Source: an uncultured Methylococcaceae bacterium
Lineage (GTDB): Bacteria; Pseudomonadota; Gammaproteobacteria; Methylococcales; Methylomonadaceae
NCBI GenBank assembly: GCA_903903365.1
Contig: CAIUYS010000045.1
Span: forward strand, 1 to 9,333
Direction of reading: 5' to 3'
DNA: 9,333 bases
Shown: positions 1-5,681 of the stretch, one piece after another
Numbering within the stretch: the first letter of the stretch is position 1
Layout: each line of letters starts with the position of its first letter
Position numbers and translations under genes: made by a program
Notes under the pieces: generated by a model
The model's database searches: none
Told to the model about the DNA's origin: nothing
What the model saw: the letters and a program-made list of their open reading frames with translations, nothing else

Positions 1-582
1 CCAGAAAATGGCACTGTTCAGGTCAATGGAAGAGTGATTTGAAGCAAAAGCCAACCCTATAACAATGAACAGCAGAAGCAGGACAAATTTTCCTGAGGTA
101 AAACCATTCTGGACTTTTTTCCCTTCATGGATACCCTTTGTGTTGATCCAGGTGAGAAGCGCTATTGACCCGATGGCGACAAGCTGGACCGGCCCTAATT
201 TAAAAAACCCGGCCTGAAACCAGACAACACTTTCGGATACCTCCGGAATGATGACTCCGAGAAACTTTGCAAAAGCCATGGCAACGGCAGCAATTGTGCC
301 TGTCTGGATAACCAGGAACAGTGTCCAGCCATAAAGGAAACCGGTAAGCGGGTTATATGCTTCCCTGAGATATACATACTGGCCCCCTGCCTTGGGGAAC
401 ATTCCTGCAAGTTCGCCATAACTCAGAGCGGCGAAAATGGTCATGAACCCAGAAATTATCCAAACCACCATCAACCATCCCGGCGCACCAACAAGCCTTG
501 CAATATCGGCGCTAACAATAAAAATTCCCGAGCCAATCATCGATCCTACCACAATCGCGGTTGAATCCAATAAAACCGACAT
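1..582 (-). CDS. APC-family amino acid permease, 3' end beyond window
   Basis: This is the N-terminal 194 residues of an inner-membrane amino acid/polyamine transporter of the APC superfamily; the rest lies beyond the left edge. The glycine-rich unwound part of membrane helix 1 (GSMIGSGIF, residues 13-21) binds substrate backbone in this family. Further hydrophobic helices follow at about 33-58, 78-105, 130-145 and 168-186. ELAGMFPKAGGQY, at about residues 56-68, is also family-typical. The ATG at 580-582 is the first possible start, because an in-frame TAG lies two codons upstream. No Shine-Dalgarno sequence precedes it. Relatives usually carry roughly ten more residues before the LLDSTA segment, so the 5' end may be clipped or frameshifted. 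In the other frame, Leu-Ser-Arg codons sit just upstream, as if a frameshift separated them. The substrate cannot be told. The family call is firm; intactness is uncertain. Confidence 0.85.
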   Translation of the reverse strand, partial: MSVLLDSTAIVVGSMIGSGIFIVSADIARLVGAPGWLMVVWIISGFMTIFAALSYGELAGMFPKAGGQYVYLREAYNPLTGFLYGWTLFLVIQTGTIAAVAMAFAKFLGVIIPEVSESVVWFQAGFFKLGPVQLVAIGSIALLTWINTKGIHEGKKVQNGFTSGKFVLLLLFIVIGLAFASNHSSIDLNSAIFW

Positions 583-633
583 CGACTAAGTGGTTACACT
601 GGATGATTAATTAACCTGCATAAATAAATACCC

Positions 634-1185
634 ATGCCTAAACAACACTATATTTTACTGGATCGGGATGGAGTGATTAATCACGACTCCGATACCTTTA
701 TTAAATCCCCTGATGAGTGGATACCCATTGACGGGAGCCTTGAGGCGATTGCTTTGCTTAACTCGCAGGGCTATCAAGTTATTATCGTCACCAATCAATC
801 AGGGGTTGCGCGAGGGTTGCTTGATGAACCGATGCTGGAACAAATTCACGCTAAAATGCGCCGGTTAGTCAGCGAAAAAGGCGGTGAAATTACTGCCATT
901 TATTATTGCCCGCACGGCGCGGATAGTACTTGTGATTGCCGTAAACCCAAGGCAGGTTTACTTAAAGCCTTTGCCGCTGATTATAATGCCGACTTAACAA
1001 CCATTGCCGTGATTGGCGATTCCTTGCGTGATTTACAAGCGGCCGAGACTGTAAGCGCACAGCCAATACTGGTTAAAACCGGTAAAGGCCAAAAAACTTT
1101 AATTGATAATCCCGACCTCAACATTCCTACTTTTGACAATTTATATGACGCAGCAAAATACATCACCTCAAGACACACGGCATAA
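634..1185 (+). CDS. gmhB: D-glycero-beta-D-manno-heptose 1,7-bisphosphate 7-phosphatase
   Basis: This cytoplasmic HAD-superfamily phosphatase removes the 7-phosphate from heptose 1,7-bisphosphate, a step in making ADP-heptose for the LPS inner core. The 183 residues match the family length. Visible motifs are the nucleophile and acid pair DRDG (Asp10, Asp12), TNQSG (53-57) as HAD motif II, the GmhB zinc-binding set Cys92, His94, Cys100 and Cys102, RKPKAG (103-108) carrying the motif III lysine, and GDSLRD (128-133) as motif IV. The loop between the zinc-ligand pairs is short. The start codon has no clear ribosome-binding site and follows the divergent permease by only 51 bp. The gene overlaps the following acyltransferase gene by 41 bp, so the two are probably co-transcribed. 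In Pseudomonas the same pair sits next to glyQS, which is not seen here. The function is very likely correct. Confidence 0.94.
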   Translation: MPKQHYILLDRDGVINHDSDTFIKSPDEWIPIDGSLEAIALLNSQGYQVIIVTNQSGVARGLLDEPMLEQIHAKMRRLVSEKGGEITAIYYCPHGADSTCDCRKPKAGLLKAFAADYNADLTTIAVIGDSLRDLQAAETVSAQPILVKTGKGQKTLIDNPDLNIPTFDNLYDAAKYITSRHTA

Positions 1186-1891
1186 AAACTATATAGGTTC
1201 TACCCTTTTGTTTTTGGGTATTTTTTCTACCGCTACTATAGTAGGTATCTTGCTTATTTTAGGGATGCTGACAACCTTTAAAATTCGTTGGCAGATAGGT
1301 CATGCCTGGTGCGCCATTATCGGCTGGATGACGAAAGTTTTTTGCGGTCTCACTTATCAAGTCGAAGGACTGGAGCACATCAACACAGAACAGCCGGCTA
1401 TTTTATTAAGTAACCATCAATCTGCATGGGAAACGCTGGCCTTACGGTATATTCTTCCCCCTCATTCCGTTGTTATAAAACGGGAATTGCTCTATTTACC
1501 GATTTGGGGTTGGTCATTGCTAACCTTGAAATCGATCGTTATAAACCGAAAAAATCAGCGTGCGGCGCTACGTGCGTTGCTTGAAAAAGGTACAAAATAT
1601 CTAAATGAAGGTTTATTTGTACTGGTTTTCCCTGAAGGGACGCGTGCGGGTGTTAGAGATGTGTTGAAGTTTAATATCGGCGGAGCCATGTTGGCTTGTA
1701 AATCAGGTTATCCTGTTATTCCTGTTGCTCATAATGCCGGTGATTATTGGCCTCGCTATAGCTTTTTAAAATACCCCGGCGTGATAAAGCTAAAAATTGG
1801 ACCTGTTATTGAAAGTAAAGGTCGCAAAGCAACTGATATAAATGCAGAAGCAGAGGCTTGGATAAGACAGGCAATGAAGGAGATGGATTAA
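1145..1891 (+). CDS. plsC: 1-acyl-sn-glycerol-3-phosphate acyltransferase (PlsC type)
   Basis: This inner-membrane enzyme is expected to transfer an acyl chain to lysophosphatidic acid, giving phosphatidic acid for phospholipid synthesis. With the ATG at 1145 it is 248 residues, a normal length. A hydrophobic segment at about 17-44 should anchor it in the membrane. The acyltransferase motif I reads NHQSAWET (90-97), so the canonical H-x4-D is H-x4-E here (His91, Glu96). I recall this variant from a proteobacterial subgroup of the family. Motif III is FPEGTR (162-167), and the conserved VIPVAHNAG segment follows further on. An ATG at 1103 would add 14 residues and deepen the overlap with gmhB. 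Neither start has a convincing ribosome-binding site, so translation is probably coupled to gmhB. A lyso-ornithine-lipid or other acyltransferase role cannot be excluded. Confidence 0.9.
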   Translation: MTQQNTSPQDTRHKNYIGSTLLFLGIFSTATIVGILLILGMLTTFKIRWQIGHAWCAIIGWMTKVFCGLTYQVEGLEHINTEQPAILLSNHQSAWETLALRYILPPHSVVIKRELLYLPIWGWSLLTLKSIVINRKNQRAALRALLEKGTKYLNEGLFVLVFPEGTRAGVRDVLKFNIGGAMLACKSGYPVIPVAHNAGDYWPRYSFLKYPGVIKLKIGPVIESKGRKATDINAEAEAWIRQAMKEMD

Positions 1892-1933
1892 GACACGATA
1901 TTAAGCTTTTATCTTAAAAGTAAGGTAAGTGCG

Positions 1934-1939
1934 TATAAT
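1934..1939 (+). promoter_or_regulatory. Consensus -10 box of the lipoprotein gene
   Basis: TATAAT, an exact sigma-70 -10 hexamer, lies 38 bp before the ATG at 1978 in the gap after plsC. No good -35 hexamer lies 16-18 bp upstream (ATCTTA at 1911-1916 is poor). A weak 6-bp AT hairpin (1906-1911 with 1915-1920) overlaps that region. The small lipoprotein gene therefore probably has its own promoter. Confidence 0.55.
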
Positions 1940-1977
1940 GCGGCAAATAACACTACACTCAATAACGGTAACCCTTG

Positions 1978-2385
1978 ATGAAAAAAATATTACTCATTTC
2001 TTTATCCGCATTATTACTCCCGGCTTGCGCAGATAAAAATCAATACGAACAAGCTGTATTAGAACAAATGCAGAAAGAAGCGGATATTAAAGATTACAAA
2101 ATAACACCTGAGTACATGACCAAGTGCGTGGTAGATACCACCTCACAAAATATGCCCGGTATTTTTGCTTTCGACCCCACTCGTCTGACGGCTTATCGTA
2201 ACTATGCAAAAATGCTGATGTTAGCCCAAGCTGCAGATCCTAAAAAAACACTAGAAGAATTACGTGTTGATTTTGGTTCCGCTAAAGATCTTGCTGAAGC
2301 GCACACCAACTATACTGAAAGCTTGATGGAATGTTATTCGGCAGTGATATCGGAATCTGAAAAAGCTGAAAAAGAAAAAAAATAA
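1978..2385 (+). CDS. Small putative outer-membrane lipoprotein, function unknown
   Basis: This is a 135-residue exported protein. It starts with a lysine-bearing n-region, a hydrophobic core (residues 4-14) and the lipobox-like LPAC ending at Cys17, the predicted lipidation site. Residue +2 is Ala, not Asp, so by the Lol rule it would go to the outer membrane. The mature part is short, charged and mostly helical. It has two further cysteines, Cys50 and Cys119, that could form a disulfide, and a Lys/Glu-rich tail. A TTG directly before the ATG could extend it by one codon, but the ATG is preferred. It has its own -10 box upstream and a strong hairpin 8 bp after the stop, so it is probably monocistronic. 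I do not recognise a family. The coding and lipoprotein calls are solid; the function is unknown. Confidence 0.8.
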   Translation: MKKILLISLSALLLPACADKNQYEQAVLEQMQKEADIKDYKITPEYMTKCVVDTTSQNMPGIFAFDPTRLTAYRNYAKMLMLAQAADPKKTLEELRVDFGSAKDLAEAHTNYTESLMECYSAVISESEKAEKEKK

Positions 2386-2392
2386 AGGCTGA

Positions 2393-2423
2393 AAGAGAGG
2401 ATTAACACCGTTAATTTTCTCTT
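2393..2423 (+). terminator. Perfect 14-bp stem-loop after the lipoprotein gene
   Basis: AAGAGAGGATTAAC (2393-2406) pairs with GTTAATTTTCTCTT (2410-2423) over all 14 positions, two of them G-U, around an ACC loop. It starts 8 bp after the lipoprotein stop codon. No uninterrupted T-run follows, but a T-rich stretch begins at 2441. I infer a transcription terminator or 3'-end-protecting hairpin for the upstream gene. Confidence 0.6.
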
Positions 2424-2462
2424 ATAAAGACGACAAAAAATTTTATTTTTTGAAATCTTCTG

Positions 2463-2537
2463 GTTCCCAAGCTCCAGCTTCGCGAGACTGGAAGCTGGAG
2501 CTTCCGGGTCTGCATTCCCAAGCTGGAGCTTGGGAAC
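2463..2537. repeat. 75-bp palindromic intergenic repeat with three AAGCT(CC/GG)AGCTT cores
   Basis: An 18-bp arm, GTTCCCAAGCTCCAGCTT (2463-2480), is perfectly inverted at 2520-2537. A third core copy lies between them inside GGAAGCTGGAGCTTCC (2490-2505). The right copy, with its flank, is itself nearly palindromic (TTCCCAAGCT GG AGCTTGGGAA, 2515-2536). The segment could fold as one long hairpin or as two or three small ones. I recall similar GTTCCCAAGCT sequences as high-copy intergenic repeats in several gammaproteobacteria and other groups. Translated on the minus strand it gives VPKLQLGN-like peptides, which are annotation artefacts. It ends 30 bp before the antitoxin gene and may mark a recombination junction or affect the promoter there. 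Confidence 0.75.
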
Positions 2538-2567
2538 GAGTACGAATTCATACACGAGGGCTAAGCC

Positions 2568-2819
2568 ATGCAAATTACTGCCGAACTTGACAGTCAACAC
2601 TTAGAGAAATTACACCTGCTGGAAAGAACACTAAAAAAGAATACTTCTGAGTTAATCTCTTTTGCTATTGATGAGATTTTTACAAAAAATCCATCAAAAA
2701 CCGAAGGTCAAAATGCCTATGAACTCATGTTGCAATCAGGCTTTATTGGCAGTATAGAAGATGGCGAAAATCTTTCAGAAAATTATAAGGACTATCTGGA
2801 TTGGAGTCATAAAATATGA
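2568..2819 (+). CDS. Ribbon-helix-helix antitoxin of a type II toxin-antitoxin pair
   Basis: This 83-residue protein should neutralise the PIN toxin encoded right after it and repress the shared promoter. Residues 2-8 form a short beta strand (QITAELD), followed by two helices to about residue 39. This fits a CopG/Arc-type ribbon-helix-helix DNA-binding domain. The acidic tail with LMLQSGFIGS and a DGENLSENYKDYL-like segment (about 52-78) resembles toxin-binding tails of antitoxins paired with PIN toxins. The start has GAGGG at 2556-2560, 7 bp before the ATG. Its last codons overlap the toxin start by 4 bp (ATGA), indicating translational coupling. The promoter presumably lies between the repeat element and the start, but I see no clear boxes. 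The pair assignment is strong; the exact antitoxin family is less so. Confidence 0.83.
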   Translation: MQITAELDSQHLEKLHLLERTLKKNTSELISFAIDEIFTKNPSKTEGQNAYELMLQSGFIGSIEDGENLSENYKDYLDWSHKI

Positions 2820-3235
2820 TTATTGCCGATACCGGATTTTGGATTGCCTTGGCAGATAAAAAAGATAAGCATCATCAAGAAGCAGATGATTTTGCTAAAA
2901 CAACCACTGAAAAACTGATTAGCACTTATCCGGTCATTACAGAAGTTTGTCATATTCTATTAAAACGGCAAGGTGTAAAGGCACAACTCAATTTTATAAA
3001 AATGTATCAGCTCGGTGCGTTTGAAATATTTGAAATACCCAAAACCGATAAAGAGAAAATCTTTACATTAATGCAGCAATACACCGATTTGCCGATGGAC
3101 TTTGCCGATGCCTCGTTGGTATTGTTAGCCGAAAATTTAGGGCATGGACGTATTTTAAGTACCGATAAGCGTGATTTTCATACCTACCGCTGGAAAAATA
3201 CCCAACCGTTTTCCAATTTACTGTTGTGTGTTTAA
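2816..3235 (+). CDS. PIN-domain toxin (VapC-like ribonuclease)
   Basis: This 139-residue protein is a full-length PIN-domain nuclease of the VapC type. When free of antitoxin, such toxins are expected to cut RNA and stop growth. The Mg-binding acidic residues are in order: Asp5 (ADTGFW), Glu43 (ITEVCHILL), Asp98 (MDFADAS) and Asp117 (STDKRDF). The active site therefore looks intact. It overlaps the antitoxin gene by 4 bp. Six bases after its stop begins a stub resembling the start of a type III restriction subunit. This agrees with the known habit of RHH-PIN pairs sitting inside type III restriction-modification operons. The RNA target cannot be read from sequence. Confidence 0.9.
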   Translation: MIIADTGFWIALADKKDKHHQEADDFAKTTTEKLISTYPVITEVCHILLKRQGVKAQLNFIKMYQLGAFEIFEIPKTDKEKIFTLMQQYTDLPMDFADASLVLLAENLGHGRILSTDKRDFHTYRWKNTQPFSNLLLCV

Positions 3236-3241
3236 TTCGTC

Positions 3242-3319
3242 ATGAAATTAGTATTTGATGGACACCAGGATTATCAATTAGAGGCGATACAAGCGGTCAT
3301 TGATATTTTTCAAGGGTAG
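3242..3319 (+). pseudogene. N-terminal stub of a type III restriction endonuclease Res subunit
   Basis: The 25-codon reading frame starts MKLVFDGHQDYQ and continues with EAIQAVIDIFQG before a TAG. This is the layout of the extreme N-terminus of type III Res subunits: a short strand, a D/Y-Q motif, then an EAI-AVVDLF-like helix ahead of the helicase domain. A working Res protein is about 900-1000 residues, so only the first few percent remains. The stub is 6 bp from the toxin stop, as expected in an operon. Homology ends at 3316-3319, where repeat-like sequence takes over. I infer that the rest of res was lost by insertion or deletion. No mod (methyltransferase) gene is present on the left. 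The similarity is by recall and the segment is short, so confidence is moderate. Confidence 0.6.
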
Positions 3320-3333
3320 TCTTGTAATTATTC

Positions 3334-3384
3334 ACCTCCCACTTTGAAAAAGGGGAAGAGCAAAGCGAGGGGCAGCGGGGGATT
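3334..3384. repeat. Repeat-like sequence at the res break point
   Basis: This stretch reads ACCTCCCACTTTGAAAAAGG followed by a G-rich part ending in GGGGGATTTA. The theme of CTTTGAAAAAGGGG and later GGGGGATTT is one I recall as a dispersed non-coding repeat in many bacterial genomes. It begins 15 bp after the stub's stop. There is no second copy within this window, so repeat status depends on a genome-wide count. Confidence 0.35.
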
Positions 3385-3946
3385 TATTTAAAAAATCTAC
3401 CCTGACCCAAGCCTCTCTGAGAGTATGTTGATTTTTAGTTGGCACTGACCGCCAGCTAACGACCCATAAGCGACATTCGGATTTGAATTTAAACTTCCTG
3501 ATACCGGTCATTGGCAAAGTAACACTATCGACCTAAACCAGTTATCGGCTTCCAATAACTGAATGTCTGGTATCCGACGGAAAGTAGACGGTTAATTTTA
3601 GCTATCCAACTGGCATTACTGGCCAAAACCGGATTTAGTAGAACAGTGAGCAAGTCTGGATCAGGCATGATTTTCCCATTTAAATTAAAGTAACTTAATG
3701 GAAAATCAGCATATTGCGACAAAATGGGGCTCATACAGAGCGACTTTATTGTTAATGTCCGCATAACCAGATCGGTAACACTTGGTAAGCATCAGCATCA
3801 GGTTCGCTTAATAATTTAGCCCAAGTACAACCACAGTTAACTGTGCCATAACCGAAGCCATCGTGATCGAAGCATAGCTGAGCTCATGGCTGGAATTGCA
3901 TAGTCATTGAGTGTTATTGCAGTGTAGGTTATCAAGATTTCGGGAG
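3385..3946. other. Gene-poor stretch, probably decayed sequence
   Basis: No frame here has a start, ribosome-binding site and codon use that I would accept. Open frames of up to 79 codons exist on the minus strand (for example 3525-3764) but show no recognisable motif. A short 11-bp perfect palindrome (CTCTCTGAGAG) lies at about 3412-3422. The part near 3447-3485, with CCAGCTAACGACCCATAAGC, resembles degenerate intergenic repeats seen elsewhere, though I cannot confirm it. I see nothing else. Confidence 0.5.
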
Positions 3947-4360
3947 TCAGGTGTCATTCATCGACTTTAATAGCATTTGAACAAACCCGTTCCGATTAGC
4001 TGAACGCAGATAGTCATCCGTGACATGCCAATGCATGAGCATGCCCATTTCGTCACAACCTGGTTCGCTGGGGACATAACGTTCGCTGACTAAAAAGATG
4101 TTAAAGTGACAAAAGTCATCATTTCCTTGGCTGGAATGGCTGCTCAAGTTTTGTTCGACTAACTCGATCCCCCCGAAAGTGAAACCATGATCTTCAATTA
4201 CAAAAACAGGGAGCTGAGGAATGTCAATTTCCTTCAAACAGTGAAGGGTCTTTTCGGTTCGAGTTATTCGGGCAATTTCAGCCTTTGCCTCTGATGCGGT
4301 TTCGAATACTCCTGAAAGCCAGCATCGTTTATTTTCATCGGTTGACTCAATTGTAAACAT
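3947..4360 (-). CDS. Hypothetical protein, 137 aa
   Basis: I do not recognise this family. The gene is well supported: the ATG at 4358-4360 is preceded by TAGGAG (4367-4372) at 6 bp, and the 137-codon frame is uninterrupted. The protein is soluble and acidic-looking, with no signal peptide or membrane segment. It opens with a short strand and an ASEAKAEIARI helix (about 22-32), then VFVIEDHGFTFGGIELVE (about 52-69). It ends with a GMLMHWHVTDDYL segment and a helix. The mix of strands and helices suggests a compact alpha/beta single-domain protein. Its nearest same-strand neighbour is 460 bp upstream, so it is probably transcribed alone. A small palindrome, ATCACTGTGAT (4394-4404), lies 34 bp upstream of the start and could be an operator, but this is weak. 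Confidence 0.72.
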   Translation of the reverse strand: MFTIESTDENKRCWLSGVFETASEAKAEIARITRTEKTLHCLKEIDIPQLPVFVIEDHGFTFGGIELVEQNLSSHSSQGNDDFCHFNIFLVSERYVPSEPGCDEMGMLMHWHVTDDYLRSANRNGFVQMLLKSMNDT

Positions 4361-4820
4361 ATAAAACTCCTACATTGTTGATGTGACTCGCCGATCACTG
4401 TGATTGAATGAAAAAAAACCATCCCCTTTTTTTGCTCTGTTGATGGTGGCCTGCGGATCAATATTTTCAAGGCGTAACTGCTAAATATTTATCTCCCCAA
4501 ATGGATGGGATGTCGAAGAGATAAAACACTGCATGGGTGCGACAGTATGTCCATTAAAAATAAAAACGTCTGTTTTTTAATCGTCTATCATGGCTCATTG
4601 AGAGCGAAGCTGCAACCAGACGACACATAAGAAAAAGCTATTTTAAATGGTCATGCTCCGTATCTTTCAAAACTCATCGGAATAATGAAACTTTTGAGAA
4701 ATTATTTCGGGAGACTTTTTTAAGAGATGAAAATTGCATTTTCTGGCTCAACCTGGACGCCTTGTGTGACAAGGCTTGCAGCTAAAATGTCGTCAAATTG
4801 TAGCTTCGCTCCCGCTATGC
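4361..4820. other. 460-bp intergenic region with an A/T hairpin
   Basis: I see no convincing gene. A plus-strand open frame from 4727 has AAGAG just before its ATG but overlaps the end of the S1-like gene and has no protein-like pattern, so I leave it out. AAAAAC (4562-4567) and GTTTTT (4572-4577) form a hairpin with T-rich sequence on the minus-strand 3' side, which could stop leftward transcription. GCCTTG and CAAGGC (4759-4764 with 4770-4775) form a second small stem about 45 bp past the S1-like gene's stop, without a T-run. The promoter of the 137-aa gene should lie here but is not obvious. Confidence 0.45.
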
Positions 4821-5423
4821 CTAATAGGGCAAACGAGGTGTGTTGTAACCTGATTCAACTAAATGTTGGGCAGTTGATGTTGCTGTGTACCTTTGCACCC
4901 AAATTGATCGTCTACGGAATTTGCGAATAATTAACTCAATGCGCTCCCCTGGCTTCAATTTTTTATTAAATCCTAAATTTCCTTTCCTTGGATGAAGATC
5001 ATTGATGAGCAGATCAATGATAAACCCTTCGGCTGTTATCGCTCTTGCGACATAGGGATTATTATAACCAAGAAACTCAACCTCAATAACAGAGCCCTCC
5101 GGATATTTGGCATGCAATTGTGGCCAGAAGTCTTCCAGAAGCGGCAATCGACTCAGCCAATAGCCATGCCAACGGATAATTGGGTCAAGAAAACCTAACC
5201 GGTAGGCAATTTCGCCTATCCTTTGATCATTGACCACCACTTCAAGCCGGTCACCCATTGATAAGTGTTCAGTAGGATGTCTTAGGGCATCCCAGGCGAT
5301 GAATCGTGTTTCAAGCGGCAATTGCCACCCGCAAACATTAAGTACGGCATAGCGTGCCTTCATTGCAACCACTTTACCAACAACAATTTCGTTAGGATAA
5401 AAATCTGGAATTCTATTATTCAT
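4821..5423 (-). CDS. Putative RNA-binding protein with two S1/OB-like segments
   Basis: This is a 200-residue cytoplasmic protein. Residues about 12-66 begin EIVVGKVVAMKARYAVLNV and end with LSMGDRLEVVV. Residues about 108-168 begin GSVIEVEFLGYNNPYVARA, include DLHPRKGNLGFNKKL and end with LKPGERIELIIRKF. Each half has the strand-rich layout of an S1 OB fold: a G/S-x-V opening, a middle glycine-rich loop and a closing GD/GE-rxE-v-I strand. This suggests binding to RNA or ribosomes, by inference only. The linker is rich in Trp, Leu and Arg. The start is the ATG at 5423, with AGGTG (5429-5433) 5-7 bp ahead. A TTG 17 codons upstream would add a hydrophobic leader but lacks a ribosome-binding site. 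No family name comes to mind. The S1 assignment rests on pattern, not on an alignment. Confidence 0.68.
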   Translation of the reverse strand: MNNRIPDFYPNEIVVGKVVAMKARYAVLNVCGWQLPLETRFIAWDALRHPTEHLSMGDRLEVVVNDQRIGEIAYRLGFLDPIIRWHGYWLSRLPLLEDFWPQLHAKYPEGSVIEVEFLGYNNPYVARAITAEGFIIDLLINDLHPRKGNLGFNKKLKPGERIELIIRKFRRRSIWVQRYTATSTAQHLVESGYNTPRLPY

Positions 5424-5639
5424 GGCGACACCTAAAATTAAAAAGGCACAGATGGAGAGCGTTACAAACGGCAACCAACATCAGACAACCGGCTCGTCTA
5501 GGTCTTGAACCAGTAGAGAGCTCAACAACCAACAAAGGGATTTAACCCAACAGGGATCTCAATTACTTTACATGACGTCAGATCGAGCAATGTTTTAAAA
5601 TGTTTTGGTATCTCCATCCGTGGCTGCTAACAGTCATCC

Positions 5640-5678
5640 GGTCGCCCGCAGCAAGACGACCTGACCAGCTTTCGCTGG
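5640..5678 (-). terminator. Two tandem hairpins after the 194-aa gene
   Basis: Read on the minus strand, CCAGC-GAAA-GCTGG (5678-5665) starts 3 bp after the stop codon and has a GNRA-type tetraloop. A second stem, GGTCGTC with GGCGACC (5661-5655 with 5646-5640, one mismatch), follows at once. No T-run follows, so Rho-independent termination is doubtful. A 3'-end-stabilising structure or part of a dispersed repeat is equally possible. Confidence 0.4.
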
Positions 5679-5681
5679 ATT

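Noticed and set aside
195..419. Minus-strand frame of 74 codons
   Set aside because: It lies in another phase of the permease gene, whose translation shows clear APC motifs.
981..1178. Minus-strand frame of 65 codons
   Set aside because: It is antisense to gmhB and shows no motif.
2334..2600. Minus-strand frame with LVPKLQLGN-like peptides
   Set aside because: It is a translation of the palindromic repeat; such peptides are common annotation artefacts.
3332..3764. Minus-strand frames at 3332-3517 and 3525-3764
   Set aside because: The first translates repeat-like sequence. The second has no ribosome-binding site or recognisable motif.
4384..4404. Possible CRP site (GTGA and TCAC half-sites)
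   Set aside because: The spacing is 8 bp rather than the required 6, so it does not match the CRP consensus.
4727..4930. Plus-strand frame with AAGAG before its ATG
   Set aside because: It overlaps the 3' end of the better supported minus-strand S1-like gene, and its composition is not protein-like.
4992..5198. Plus-strand frame of 68 codons
   Set aside because: It lies wholly antisense within the S1-like gene.
5472..5534. Two 9-bp direct repeats CAACCAACA
   Set aside because: They are too short and simple to support an insertion or attachment site.
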